Assembly: GCA_012295275.1 (NCBI GenBank) | Contig: CM022677.1 | Location: 15,891,886-15,955,885 of the forward strand | From: Chrysomallon squamiferum | Lineage: Eukaryota > Mollusca > Gastropoda > Neomphalida > Peltospiridae | Length of the DNA: 64,000 nt | Reading direction: 5' to 3' | Part shown: in pieces, positions 14,725-27,139 of the stretch | Position numbering within the stretch: position 1 is the stretch's first letter | Layout of the letters: the number at the start of each line of letters is the position of its first letter | Program-made: the position numbers and the translations under genes | The notes under the pieces: model-generated | What the model was told of the DNA's origin: nothing | Seen by the model: the letters and a program-made list of their open reading frames with translations, nothing else | Databases searched by the model: none

Positions 14725-14978
14725 ACATACAGCAACGCACAATTTTAATGTGTAAGTCAAGAAACTGATACGATAAAACATTTTACTGAATGCAGTAAAC
14801 GTATGGTCTAAAAAATAAAATAAAATAAAATAAAACAAAATGTAAAAATAAAATTCCATATTCATTTATGTTCTAATATGAAAATTGTTAGTGCTACTAC
14901 TACTACTACTACAACTACTATTACAACCAATACCACTACAATGTACAGTACCAACATTATTATGATTACTACCAGTGC

Positions 14979-14980
<2 letters not shown>

Positions 14981-15048
<68 letters not shown>

Positions 15049-15078
15049 GTTTTTTTATTTATTCTATTTTCCATTGAC

Positions 15079-15136
<58 letters not shown>
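14981..15136. repeat. Two (ATT)n tracts
   Basis: ATT runs at 14981-15048 and 15078-15136 separated by a short spacer. The paralogue at 43863-44022 has an ATT tract followed by an AGT tract instead. Confidence 0.93.
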
Positions 15137-16800
15137 TAATTATAACGACAGCAATAATCATGTTGTGCTCGTAATCTTATGGTGGAAGTTACTGTAGAGG
15201 TTTCGTATCAATATCCGGTAAGAAAAGCAGACGACAGTTTTTACGTTTTATAAACGTGTTTTCTTACTACATCTGTTTGATTTGCATCCTCATGTAAGTA
15301 ACATTCCATATTTTGAACATGCATGCTTATTTATTTTTGAGCAGATTGTTCGAAAGATAAGCTTTATATATTTCAAAAATATTTGTTAATAATTCAAAGT
15401 TCGAGATTATAATATATTTTGGCTGATTTTTTTCTTGCTGTCTTTCTTCCTTTTTAAATTGAATTCTTTTAAAATAAATAAATAAATAAATATAAAGACC
15501 AAACTTAACAATGAATCTATTTACGTAGTAATAATTTAGAAGTTTAGGAAAGCAAATATCAGAATTTATTCAATACATTTCTAGTCATGAAATAATGGTT
15601 TGAAATAGTGTCGATTTTTAAAATGTTTTTGGCTGTATTCTTCAAAATCGTAACACGCAGGCAATAATGTCCACTAATATATGGACAATCTTAATCATAA
15701 ACATTTGACTATAAATACTTGGTGTAAAGTTTAAATGGTACAAAATATATCTTCTGTGATTTTCCACTGGTGTTAGAAATATTTAATATGCACCAAAGGC
15801 ACCATCCACAATGTTTATTTTCACAAAATGACTTAAAGAAAGAAAGTCTTATGTAAATAAACTGAGTGAAAGCAAAATAGCCATATCTTTTGTCACAAAC
15901 AGTCATAATGCTTAACAGTGGGAAGCTTTTTTTATTGTTCTGCTCAGTGGTTTGCCATACACTTACATTATCTTTACAAAACACATTTATCAGTACACCA
16001 CATAATTGTGCTGGACATTTTTTTAGTTTTTCAGTTTACCTTTATTATGTTTATTTCAAATGTATGATCATGTATTGATTATTTATAGGTTTATGTAAAT
16101 CTTCAACTGTTTCCTTTCTTAATTAATCCCTGATTATTATTTTTGAATTTACCTAATTTTGCAGCATGATTTTGGTCTAAAGATCACAGAACCCTTATAA
16201 ACAAAATAATACACACCCAAAAATAAACTTAAAAACCAATAATTAAAAAAATAAAAAACAAAAAAAATGAAACCCAGTTGAAAAAACAAACAAAACTGTA
16301 ATTCACATTTTAATAGTTGTTCTACTAGTATGATTATACCATTATTATTGTGTTTATAAAGATGAAAAATAATAATAATAATAATTTAGAAAATATACAT
16401 AAATACACTAAAATAAATTAATAACAGCAACAAAACAATTTGATAATGATTAAAATAAATAAAAAATAAATAAAAATTAAGATTCACAGATTATAAACAC
16501 AGAGTCAAATTATCCAAGTCATACTGAAGAAATTTGTATAATAAATTTATAGCTGAAATTCTAATGTTCATACACAATCATCAGACTCAGTTTCAAATGA
16601 AACCTTTAAAGAAATAAATATTCAGAAAATCTGTATAGATTGGGTATTGAGCTAGGCATTGGTAATATTAAAAATGTGATATCATTAATTAACTACTTCA
16701 ATTAAAAAAAAGGTTTATACAAAATTTAATTATATTACTTGTTTGATCTATAATCTGTATTATATTTGATAAATAAGTTTCACTTTATGCTTTAGATAGA

Positions 16801-16955
16801 TCACCATAAATGACACTTGTGTTCTGGATTCATTAGTGAACCAAGTGGACATTTAAACTGATCAGCAAACTCCTTGGAGTTCGAAAGTGTCCCAATAACT
16901 CTGTAAAGAAAAATAAATAAGTAAATAAAAATCAACTGAAATAAATAAATGAATA

Positions 16956-16995
<40 letters not shown>

Positions 16996-17156
16996 AGAAA
17001 TGAAAGAAAAGAAAAAAATCATTACACAAAATAGAATATATAAAAAGATTATAATAAAAGTTTAAATGGAAGTAAAGAAAATAAATGAACATTACCTTTA
17101 TCTCAACAACAAAAATATTCTTACTGTTGCCATATTTTTAATAATTATTTCTAACA

Positions 17157-17188
<32 letters not shown>

Positions 17189-19083
17189 TAAATTCTTACT
17201 ATTTTTTTGTCATATCACCATTATTATTATTGTTATTGTTGTTACTGTTGTTGTAGTTATTACTATTATTTAGAAAAATCTGTAGTATAATTTGATTAAT
17301 CTGCATGTTACCTAAACTTGTTAAGAGAATGTGGATCAACAATCATCTGATGTCGAGCACTGGCCGGAGTTATTTTAGAACACCACACCTGTACAAACAA
17401 AGAGCATAGAGTAATTATATCAGTTATAAGTGCTGAGAGAAGCAGCTGGCAGGTTGTACTGTAGAGCCCAAGTGACTGGCTAAAGTGGGGGTTTTGACCA
17501 TTTTGGGTAATGGCTGTATATCACATTTGCTGGAGCAGTTAGTGTCTGACTTGACACCAGTAACCTTTCTGTAATGGTAGAACCAGCCATGAAATCATCA
17601 AGGATATTTAACTATTTCAATAAAATTAATAATTTCTGTAGTGTTCAATTAGATGAAAAAGAGATTTGGAAAAAATCCCAGGGAACATGTGGAAAGTGGA
17701 GAAAGTCTTTATTATTAACATGCAATAGTAGTATCATGCAACAAATTAAAAAAAATATTAATCTTTAAACAATAATGAATAATATTCATTTTTTTGTAGT
17801 GTGTGTGTGTTTTAACACTTTAATAAATTTGTTTTAAGTTTTATCCATTAATTCTAAATTGTCAGTTTGGTTGGCATTCCATTTCATGATATTTTTTGAA
17901 AATAGGTGATACACAAAGAAAGGTTATTCAAACACTGGCTCAAGTGTTAAGTGGATCTTACCTGAGCAAAGCTAAGAAAGAAAAGTCTGTGTGTGAAGTT
18001 TAGTCCAGGAAGAAGCTTTTCTCCTTTCCCTTCATCTAACCATGTTTCAAGAGCCTGTAATTTTGTATGTAAAATATGAATATTCCTTAAATAGATAAAT
18101 AAATGAATAAATTGTGGTTATTTAAATTATATCTGAAATTACTACTATTCTTACTGCTGCTGCTGCTACAACATACTATTTGTATAGGTATCCCTTCCAT
18201 GCAAATACTGAAATTTGTAGTATAATATTTCCTGTTAATAATAATTAATTATGGCACATTTTATCACAAACAGATATACTGATATGACTGGAAAGCTTTT
18301 GTATTGCTTTAGTAAGTATTATGTCATAACCTATCATTTTATAACACACCACAATTGTCATATATGTAGTTAACACTGCTACTACTATTATTGGAACTAC
18401 TGTTGCTACTACTGCTGCTGCTGCTACTTCTACTGCTTGTTCTACTACTACTGCTACAATAACTACTACTACTATTACTAACTTTGTATCTTGCTTTCAA
18501 TCCAACATTATCAGCAATATTTTCACGAAGTGTTTGTTTCCCTCTGATCTGAAATAAATAAGTTGAATGACACCTTGTGTATCTTTGTCTCAGTGTGTAT
18601 GTTAGTGGCAGTATATTTAATTTAGTATTATATATGTGTAAATATGTGGAGATACAACTAGATGAATACATATGTATATATGCATGGATAAGAATATAAG
18701 ATAGCAAATCTACTTTGAATAACATTATGGGGTCATTCCATATTAAATAATCGAAGAAAATGAAAAAATTGAAATACAATGAATTCCATTTTCTCAAGTT
18801 CTGAAGGCCTCATTTCTTAAAGGATTGGTCTGATGAAGGTAAAATATGAACTATTTAGATAGTTGGCACCAAAACAAATAGCTATACCAAATTTTATAAT
18901 CCATGAGAATAACTCTGTTCTTTCTACAAGTTGTTAACAACAAGCTATAATTTAATTTACATGTTCACCATCCATGTGATATTTTGAATACTGATCAACA
19001 AAGCATTGAGCCTTTTCAGTAAACTTAGATTTTGATTCTTTTTTCCACCAGTTCTTCAGATTTCCACTTTCTGAAATAAATAT

Positions 19084-19126
<43 letters not shown>

Positions 19127-19137
19127 TTCTATATATG

Positions 19138-19181
<44 letters not shown>

Positions 19182-19940
19182 CTCTGTAATCATCATCATC
19201 ATCATCATCACTGTCATTGCTATATCCTCCATCATCATGATTCATTATTTTTGTTTCATTGTTTCATTTTAAATAAATAAATATATTTTATATATTTATT
19301 TATAACTATTTTGATTATTATTATTTTTTCTTTATTTATTTTATCATAATTTTATTTTTGTTGATGGTAATAATATATATATATATTTTTTTTAACAGAG
19401 TGCACTAACATTTTCAACAAACTTAGAATAAAAATGTACTGAAACTCAAACATGAATGTGATCATGACCATAACCTAGATATAAGAAAGAATATTGTAGG
19501 ACTGCAGAGTGGTATAGTGAACCTTTTCAGTATCAAGTTGGTGTCTTACAATAATTTTAGAAATACCAGGCTTTTCACTCTTCATGTTTTATTTGATCAC
19601 AAAACTATTTCAAACTGCAAAACATTTGCAAATCTAAATTACTAGCAGTATTAATGTCCTAAACCCCCAACTAAATAAATAAATTAATTAATTAATTATT
19701 AACAAAAACAACAACAGTAACAATAATAACAATTCTGTTTTCAATAAAGTACATAATATCAAACTACTCTATATGTTTGATTTGATCATATGTTTCAATC
19801 TGGAGATTATTTAGATACCTGGTATTAAATAAGAAACAATAATTAGTAAAGGTTTGAAACTTTAGAATATACTGATTATATAACTCACATTGGATAGTCT
19901 TGGCCATAGAATGGTGGCTGCAAAATGGCAGCTGGAAAGG
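16801..19940 (-). pseudogene. M13 metallopeptidase 3' fragment without the HExxH exon
   Basis: Six exons match M13-B exons 17 and 19-23: 19940-19889, 19070-18961, 18548-18483, 18054-17962, 17388-17312 and 16900-16801, with splice sites preserved and stop TGA at 16801-16803. Exon 18, which carries HEITH in M13-B, is missing: the sequence jumps from TTGTTGATGGT (about 19365) straight to the downstream intron. Exon 19 has lost 15 bp, exon 21 has lost 3 bp, and the zinc-ligand motif GENIADNGG reads RENIADNVG. Exons 1-16 are absent because the duplication ends at about 20.47 kb. No start, no membrane anchor and no zinc site are present, so it cannot encode an active peptidase. Some residues (VDPHS in exon 22) are closer to the family consensus than in M13-B. 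Confidence 0.85.
19084..19182. repeat. Poly-T and (ATT)n tracts
   Basis: A T run of about 36 is followed by ATT repeats to 19182, in the fragment's intron where M13-B has a shorter sequence. Confidence 0.9.
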
Positions 19941-19989
19941 CTGAAATGAAAAAAGAAAAAAGAAGAAAAATAAAAAATGAAAAAAGGTT

Positions 19990-20470
19990 AAATCTGAGGA
20001 TATTCAATTCAAAGTTACATTGGTGCACATCAGCCATTACAACCAGTGCTTAGGCATTCTCCTGATCAAAGAAAACTGTTTTTGTCAGTTTTCACAGGCA
20101 TTTGTTCATGACAGACTTGTGGACATAGAAAACAGTTTAGCATAGTAATCTTTCTTTATGGTTTAGTCCTTCTGAATACCTTTCCTTTTCAAAAAAACTG
20201 AGACAGTCCTGAAGGTGAGAGTATTTGTTTCCAGTGCGTTCATTTCTTTTTTGTCTCATCCTCAAAGTGGTTGACCCAACACCTATTCTGGGTTAGGAAA
20301 CATTCAATGAAATGGGCTTGATCTGCTTCAAAACAGTCTAAGTCTTGTCATGTTTTGATTAAACAAAACTCTTGTTGTCTGTTTTGACGGGCATTTGTTA
20401 TTCACAGACTTGTGCACGTGCAAAACAATTTACCATAGTAATCTTTGTTTATGGTTTAGTGCTTCTGAAG
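19990..20470 (-). mobile_element. Tc1/mariner transposase relic, partial
   Basis: Matches the middle of the 49.3-50.3 kb mariner relic, minus the segment coding the transposase C-terminus (49329-49560). From 20362 a second, shorter piece of the same region abuts the first: the TTTTCACAGGCATTTGTT-type stretch occurs at about 20086 and again at about 20378. The element ends where the SD3 homology ends. Decayed, no open frame. Confidence 0.55.
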
Positions 20471-20474
20471 GTAA

Positions 20475-21343
20475 TACCTTAGTTTTCAGTTACCTTTTTG
20501 TCTGTTCTCTACTTTTAGTTTCATATTATTTCAATCTACTTTTGACTTACAATGTTGTTTTTAAAAGAAAGTTACTTCTCTAAAATGATTGAACGACTGA
20601 ATGTGTAATGCGGATACGTAATTTAATTTTTGTTAATCTATCATGGATAGAGTTATACGAGATTCATACACAAAAAACCAACAAAAAAAAAAAAAATAAA
20701 AAAACAACAAACACGTGATCATTCAAATGTGAACACGTCAAGGACGAAAGAAGTAAAAATAATAATGAATATTCATATCGCTAGTCATAACAGCAATACT
20801 GAGGTTAACATTACTATTCTAAGTACACGATGTCTCAGGTAATATGGCGTGTTATCCGCAGTCACGGAAAAAAAAACGATTTTCTGTTTTCATGAGTGGC
20901 GAAGATAGAGAATCTCGTCTTTCTTTAACAGACAACCCGGTTATCTATGAGACTGTGTTTCATTAGATACACTTCTTTTTCTGTTTATCAATTAGAGAAA
21001 CGATAAAACAACGATAATTATCAAATAAATATGTATTCATAATTTTACTCACTAAATAAACTGACAAGCGAACAGAGCTTCGATTCCGCGGTTTTCTGTT
21101 ACGTCCGCAAGAATTTTATATCTACGGGTTTCGGCGATTGATTTATAAGTTGAAGTCCTGGTTTAGGAAGCGACAAGGAGGTCAAAGAGGAATAGTTAAA
21201 AATGTTGGCAGTGCTTTGATAAACATTTCGCAGCGGCAAGCGATAAGGTGCTTTACTCCAGTGTTTTATTAATTTGTATTTTTATTTTCAATCATTAGTT
21301 AGTTAGTTAATTTATTTATTTATTTGTTTTTCTATTTCTTATT

Positions 21344-21395
<52 letters not shown>

Positions 21396-22625
21396 TTAGT
21401 AGTAGTTAAGTAGTAGAAGTAGTAGTAATGGAAATAGTAGTAGTAGTATTTCTACAAGAGTTAGGTAGCACAGCTCTAAGAAAAGCTACAGATAATTATA
21501 TTAAAAATACAACAGTTTTAAGGTAGAAGTTCTAAAACATATTCTGTGCCAAGAATTTATTTATTGTTTAATAAAAATCAATGATGGACATGAGTTTTAG
21601 AAAGAAGGGTAAACTGTGGTCTATGAGTCTGAGGTTGGGGATGACAGGGCAGACTTTAGAAATCCTTGTAAGAAATGTTCTGTAATTTGATGAAAATTCA
21701 GTTCGTTACTGTGAGACAGATAAAGGACGCAATATTGATTCATTTATTACTTCCCCTGATTCTGTCTTATTGTAAAAATTACTAGTTTCTTACTACGGAA
21801 AATAATACGAAAATGCAGTTTGCTACTGTTCTACTGCATACCCACTATTTCCATAAATGATGCTAGATTTGCTTTCTTCGTTCTTGTTTTATTTTTTAAT
21901 TATTTTTATTTGTTTTATTTTGTTTGTGTTTGTGTTTTTGTATGCTAAATTGATGTTATAAATTTACGTAAATTTATGTTTAGATATCGACTTAATATTT
22001 TGTGTACAACAGAAAATTGCAGACAATAAATAAATAAATAGATAAATAAACAAATTAAATGTATGACTAGTTTGAAATTGCTTTGTCTGAAATCCAGAAA
22101 TTATAATTGTTGTTCTTTTTTTTTTTTTTTTTTTGTAATTGGATACCAATCACAATAGCATAGTGGAGCTGCATTTTAATAAAAGAAAGTCTCCCATTTT
22201 CTCCTTGAATTTTCAGAGGTTAAAAAAGTAACTATACCACACTTGTATCTTACATAGTTTTGACGACATCTGTGTCTTATAACAAATGTGAAAGAAAATT
22301 AAAATTATAAGCTCACAATTTTAGTATTTTTACTTTATTTATTTATTATTTATTTATTTATTTATTTTTTTTTTTTTTAATAATAGTGTGAAAATAATTA
22401 AGATCGATTTTCAGGATTTTATAGGTTTTTCGAATCTGGATAAATGCCTCAGTATCTCTGTCCAGTATCCTGGAGAAATTAGGCAGATAACTTAATTGTA
22501 ATTAACATGCTGTTTATGCATGGTTGGACTAATAAGAGATTCTCATCTGTGATTTACTTCAATCCATCACTTACACTTAACAATAATTAGTTTTCGACAA
22601 TTATTCGTAGTTAAAGCTATTTCTG
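20475..22625. repeat. Inverted duplication SD4, left arm (3' flank of P4HA copy 3)
   Basis: Reverse complement of about 35436-37575, with indels. It includes a GC-richer stretch at 21060-21250 with an AGATATAAAA motif on the minus strand, the counterpart of the TATA-containing stretch near 36940. It also holds TTTA repeats (21343-21398) and an A/T-rich tail at 22325-22385. No gene seen. Confidence 0.75.
21343..21398. repeat. (TTTA)n microsatellite
   Basis: Perfect tetranucleotide tract followed by AGT triplets. Confidence 0.92.
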
Positions 22626-24152
22626 TCACTCGTGTGGATTTGTGGAACATGGCCGTCTAAATAGTTGTCCCTTGTCTCGAATCCAGTAAGCTGACACCCA
22701 TTTAGAGCCGACAAGAACTGGACAAGCTGCGTGCAAAGTGTCCAGGTTTGGTTTACCATTACGATGTAAATTATACCAAAACGCTGCTGCACCTTTTTCA
22801 GGTAATATTCTTACACCAAGATAGGGGAAGACTGTTGCCCCTCCTTCTTCTACGTTACTCATGTAGATTAACCACGTGGCAATCCTGTTTCCTTCGGTCG
22901 AAATAATTTTACTATCATCGATGTAGTCATTATGAAGTTCGTAAAACCCTCCTATTCCATAGTTTGCAACCTGCAGAAATTCTGAGTATTTCATGGACAG
23001 TCCTGTGATGGCTTCGACTCTTTTCTGGATTTTCAAATCTGAATTTGTCTGAATTGGTGACAGAAATACGTTTTCGCTAATTCTGAATTTCGAAACTGAG
23101 CTTTTGCCATCAGCGTGAACAAGAGACCTTTTTAAAAGTGGATTAGAGACTGTTTTAATTTCCTCTATCTCCCTGTCGCTGACAATATCATGATAGACGA
23201 TTATTGTTGGTGACATATGAAGAATCTCCTCTTTCGCTGGCTGTAAAACCAGGAACGGTTGGTTGTTATTATTGTAGTAACATTTCAACTTATGTTTATT
23301 TCGAATTTTATTTTTTTCTTTACCACGACATATAGAAGGGTAAATCATATCTTCTTGAGACTTCATTTTTTGCCCTATTGTTTCCTTTTCACCGTTTCGA
23401 AATTCTGTGTATTTTGTTCTTCTGTCGAGTGCTTTCTGGAGATAAGGATCTAAATATAATTGTTCATTTGTAAGTTTCAAGACTTCTTTTATGTCTCCTT
23501 CCATTTCTCTACCGTATATTGCATATTCAAGAAGTTCTAGCCGATACACATTTTCAATCTTTTCAGTTCTTTCTTTATTAAGAGCTATTTCCATCCAAAT
23601 ATACAAATGGCGATACTCTGTTAAATTGTAGGCTAGCCGGCCTAGATGATAACAGTCTTCTGAAGATAAAGCATGTATATATCGTTCATTAATAAAACCC
23701 TCTGCCAATCTTGTCGCATTTAATTTGTATGTGTCTTGAAGACGAAAGATAGCTGCAGCCACACCTTGCAAGTCTTCGTAGTTAGGAAGATTTTTACGTA
23801 TCTCGTTTATTTTAAGTAGATATAATTCAGACTTGATTCCTAAAATTACTGGTGCTACTTGTCGATCCCAGTCCAAAGTAAAACGCTTAACAAATAGAAA
23901 CGCACCAATTGGATTGAAAATATAACGTACTGGGTCTTCTCTTGAGTTCCAACTGTGTTCTTCCATGTTATCTGAAATTGTACTTAGTTTTCTCCATCTG
24001 CTTTCTTCAGCAAGTGTACGTGCTAATTTCCTTATAGTTATTGCCAAATCTCTTTCAGCCTCTAGTGCGTTAAACAGATGTGATGTCGATAAAAAGAGAT
24101 GTGAGTTCGCGACTGGCATCATCAACAACAACGTGAGAAAATTCTGAAACAT
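22626..24152 (-). CDS. P4HA: Prolyl 4-hydroxylase alpha subunit, intronless copy 3 (508 aa)
   Basis: Intact intronless frame from the conserved ATG at 24152 (MFQNFLTLLLMMPVANS signal peptide). An in-frame ATG seven codons upstream (24173) is not conserved in the other copies, so I do not use it. The N-terminal domain, the substrate-binding helical domain (SSEDCYHLGRLAYNLTEYRH) and the dioxygenase domain are complete: H407, D409 (HND), H474 and K484, with cysteines in SICRG, LKCYY, CPVL and RRPC. The pre-catalytic strand differs from other copies (KRSLVHADGKSSVSKFR), so it is one of the more diverged members. Its 3' flank is the inverted counterpart of the flank of copy 6. Confidence 0.93.
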   Translation of the reverse strand: MFQNFLTLLLMMPVANSHLFLSTSHLFNALEAERDLAITIRKLARTLAEESRWRKLSTISDNMEEHSWNSREDPVRYIFNPIGAFLFVKRFTLDWDRQVAPVILGIKSELYLLKINEIRKNLPNYEDLQGVAAAIFRLQDTYKLNATRLAEGFINERYIHALSSEDCYHLGRLAYNLTEYRHLYIWMEIALNKERTEKIENVYRLELLEYAIYGREMEGDIKEVLKLTNEQLYLDPYLQKALDRRTKYTEFRNGEKETIGQKMKSQEDMIYPSICRGKEKNKIRNKHKLKCYYNNNNQPFLVLQPAKEEILHMSPTIIVYHDIVSDREIEEIKTVSNPLLKRSLVHADGKSSVSKFRISENVFLSPIQTNSDLKIQKRVEAITGLSMKYSEFLQVANYGIGGFYELHNDYIDDSKIISTEGNRIATWLIYMSNVEEGGATVFPYLGVRILPEKGAAAFWYNLHRNGKPNLDTLHAACPVLVGSKWVSAYWIRDKGQLFRRPCSTNPHE

Positions 24153-24173
24153 ATCTCTTCTTTTAAAATACAA

Positions 24174-24499
24174 TTGTTTTTGTTAACTGTTGAGATATTT
24201 GTGCAACACTTAAAGGAAGTGCTTTAAATGAAGGATTAGGTGACGATAAAAATATCATTTTCAATTAATTTTATTGCTGAAAAACCTGTGTAGTAATAAC
24301 GTTATTAAAAATAACAAAAATAAAATAAAAGAAAGCAGATTAGGCATTATAATATAAATTACATACATAAAACTCAATAAAGTTTGCTTCACTAATATAT
24401 ATGTATATATTAATAATACGGAAGAAAGTTAAAATTATTGCAGCATATTTTTTTTGTTCGTATGCGAGCTCAAATTAACTATCGTCATTGTGTTTAATT

Positions 24500-24531
<32 letters not shown>

Positions 24532-25140
24532 TCGTTGTCTCATTCTGTTAATTTTATGTTTATATGGGGAGCGCTGGTGTTTTTCATTTACTGACCCCGA
24601 TGTTTGGTCAGTGACTTTGCCTTAGGAAATTTAAAATACAATTAATGATGGAACAAACTGAAAGATTAATGTGGAAGCATCATATGGGTTTTGTTTATGT
24701 AACATGAATACAATTACGGTGGAATAATAAAGAAACATGCCTAATAATTTCGAGTGGGACTTAATCTGAATGCTGACATTTGCCCTTATTTATCGAATTA
24801 TTTATTTTTATTTTGCTTGAGCAGATTAAATTTTAAGTCAATTTAAATTTTAATCTAAGACAACTGTTTGACGTTATTGAAATACTTCATTTGTCTTTTA
24901 AGAAAAGTCAGTTACCACTGTGGCATATTGGCCCCATATTTTTTTATTTACTATTATTTTTATTTTTATTATTATTAGTAGTAGTAGTAGTTTATTTATT
25001 TGTTATCATTATTATTTAAAAAAAATTATGATCACTGATTTAAGACTGAAATACTTAAGGTCTATCTGTCAAAATTAAATGTTTATGATTAACAACCTAA
25101 ACAAGCACACTGTATCAGGACAAGTAGTAACAATATCTTG
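24174..25140. other. Spacer, no gene seen
   Basis: AT-rich with a (TTTC)n tract at 24500-24533 and AGT triplets near 24976. No frame with protein-like composition and no clear match elsewhere in the window beyond the immediate P4HA leader. Confidence 0.6.
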
Positions 25141-25734
25141 ATAATTGCTGTATGTGTCTCTGTGTTTTGTTATTTGTCTGTGTTCTGTCTGCCTGTGTAT
25201 GTGTGTCCGTAAGAAGAAAATGGAATTTATACAAGATGATGACATTCCTTTGCTTTGTATTTTCCAGATGCTCTACTAGGACCAAGTTTCAGCTGTCAAT
25301 TCATTTATTTCTCGGGTCTCTAGCAATTAACTTTTTTTTTTTTTTTTTGTGTAGTTATATTTGCACAATTTACTTATTACTTCAATTCTTTTTTATTTTC
25401 AGCCCTATTGGCTATTGAGATTAATAAATAGCATTTTCAGATTTAAAAAAAAAAAAAAAAAAAAAACGTATCAGCTTGTGTGTACCCGAATAGTTTCTAA
25501 AACCTATTTCCAGCTGTGTTATCGTGTATGTTTTAGGAGAGGTGTCCATTCTGAATGTCTTGTGAAGTGCTGTATTCAAAATGTGTTTTCTTTTCCAGTT
25601 ACAATGTCATATTTCATTCTGTTAATTAATAACTTGTTTTTACCTATTTCATTTTACAGCAAGTGTGAATTCATTAATTAATAATTTGTTTTAATATATT
25701 TCTTTTTTAAGGCAGGTAGTGAATTTGTTCTGAT

Positions 25735-26750
25735 ATGTCACCAAAGAAAAAAAGAAAAAATCCTTTTATTCAAAAACCTGGGATTCATTGCCAGTACTTG
25801 ATTGACAATTTCAGGTATGATGGTGGTGAAGTTAGAAATGGTCATGTCATTTCGATGTACTTGGAAAATGAACGTTCACCTGGTAGAGCACTTGTAAAGA
25901 TGAAGGAGAAATTAGGTGAATATTGCCACATGATTTCTGCCACCTGATGAAACAATCATTTGAAAGATTCACTCGTGCAAATTTCCACAGATCAGAACTG
26001 GCAAAATTTGAAGCAGTTTATCATGAGATATTCACAATATGACCATAAATGTCAGAACAGAAAGCAGTAGCTCAACAGAAATCAGCTACAGGCACTCAGA
26101 ACATTTCAGAATCTGATAGCAGCATTGAGAACAGTACAGTTCTAAATCAGGAGACACCAGATGCTTGTACTCAGAACATTTCAGTATCAAACAATTCAAC
26201 ATCACGAACTATGACTGAATATTCAGTGAGTACATGATGTAGCAATTTGACACCAGAGGTGATAAAATTGAAGAAGCATCGGCAGCTTTTGTCAAAATCA
26301 AATTTCGATATGAGTGGAGAGTACTAAAGTAACCTGAGAAAGTTAAAAAGCAATTTAGAAATCCGAGTCGAGTGTTGAATACGACTCTGAAACGAAAAGA
26401 AAATACTGTCAAAAAATCACAAGCCAAAAATCCAAATCTTAAAGGAGAAGCTTATCAGCAACATTTTGTTTAAATACCTTATACGAGCAAAGAATGGTCT
26501 TCATAATGAAAGAGAAAAACACAGGAAACTGCTGTTTGGAAACAAGAAAAAAAGAGCAGTGAAATTTGTGTCGTTTGAAGCATTTGCTAGGTTGAAAAAA
26601 AATGGTGAGAGAAAAAGATGAAAGAATATGGATGTTGGAAAATGAAAAACTGATATTGGAAGAAACTGTTCAATTGTACGATCAACATTCTTTTGATCAA
26701 AGCAATACAAACATATTAAAACTGTTCTTATCCAAACAGTACAAACTGTA
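25735..26750 (+). pseudogene. Lysine-rich (PKKKRK) family, copy 2, disrupted; function unknown
   Basis: ATG at 25735 opens with SPKKKRK, then FIQKPGIHCQYLIDNFRYDGGEVR, the best-preserved N-terminus of the three copies. A roughly 10-bp deletion near 25927 breaks the frame. A TGA replaces an Arg codon at about 26041, and another TGA (26236-26238) replaces a codon that is AGG in copy 1. In between are about 1.5 units of the 15-residue repeat. A charged C-terminal stretch (LKKHRQLLSKSNFDMSGEY near 26268, AVKFVSFEAFARLKKNGER and MLENEKLILEETVQLYDQ near 26560-26680) is readable across frameshifts and looks alpha-helical. No family recognised. Confidence 0.55.
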
Positions 26751-26926
26751 AGAGATTAAAACTGTTGTTATCAAACCACTACAAACTGTGAGAGATTAAA
26801 ACTGTTCTTGTTAAACATGTAAGAAAGTCTTCGATCAAACCACTGCAAAAGTGTCACAGATTATAACTGTTCTTATCAAATATGCACAATGTTGTTTCAC
26901 ATGCAATATGGTGGATCTGATGGAAA

Positions 26927-27139
26927 GTGAATTATCTAGTATTACAAAAAGATGACTGCACAGTAAAAACAAGTTTTGGTGCTGTCAACGAGAAAAATGT
27001 TATTCTAAACCCGAATACCATTCTGGGGTTTGATGACGTCAATCAGAACAATGCCATTCCAAGTCAGAATACCAGTTTATGGTTTGGTGATGTCAATCTG
27101 AAGGTTTTTCTCACAAAACACAGAACATTTTACAACTGA
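26927..27139 (+). other. Short frame with three 18-residue repeats, unknown
   Basis: A 70-residue frame holds three imperfect units of the form F-x-x-V-N-x-x-N-x-I (FGAVNEKN, FDDVNQNN, FGDVNLKV). It starts just after the end of PKKKRK copy 2 and is missing from the copy-1 block. It could be a remnant of that gene's 3' end or an unrelated minisatellite. No function is assigned. Confidence 0.3.

Larger units (their letters stand above)
12620..16800. repeat. Segmental duplication SD3, left copy, gene-free part
   Basis: Matches 41565-45648 in the same order and orientation. It contains AAT/AGT/AAG tracts at 13138-13345, GT at 14020-14041, ATT/AGT at 14475-14575, a CA tract at 14672-14722 and ATT tracts at 14981-15136. 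Open frames made only of Asn, Ile, Leu or Tyr runs here are repeat artefacts. A frame at about 14100-14270 (LDNSEVLIKIWVKN) is conserved with 42882-43095 but broken here, so it may be an old gene relic. Confidence 0.8.

Noticed and set aside
13102-15174. Frames rich in Asn, Ile, Leu, Tyr, Val or Thr runs on both strands
   Set aside because: They arise from AAT/ATT/AGT triplet tracts that keep phase. The same reasoning applies to 41807-42248, 43763-44112, 47170-47488, 53698-54117 and 60272-60559.
15709-15984. 91-codon Cys/Trp-containing frame (KHCGWCLWC) as a gene
   Set aside because: The matching stretch at 44600-44760 has lost codons and frame, and no start, splice sites or known domain could be supported.
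24153-24173. Upstream ATG adding seven residues to P4HA copy 3
   Set aside because: It is absent from the other copies and would bury the signal peptide behind charged residues, so the conserved ATG at 24152 was used.
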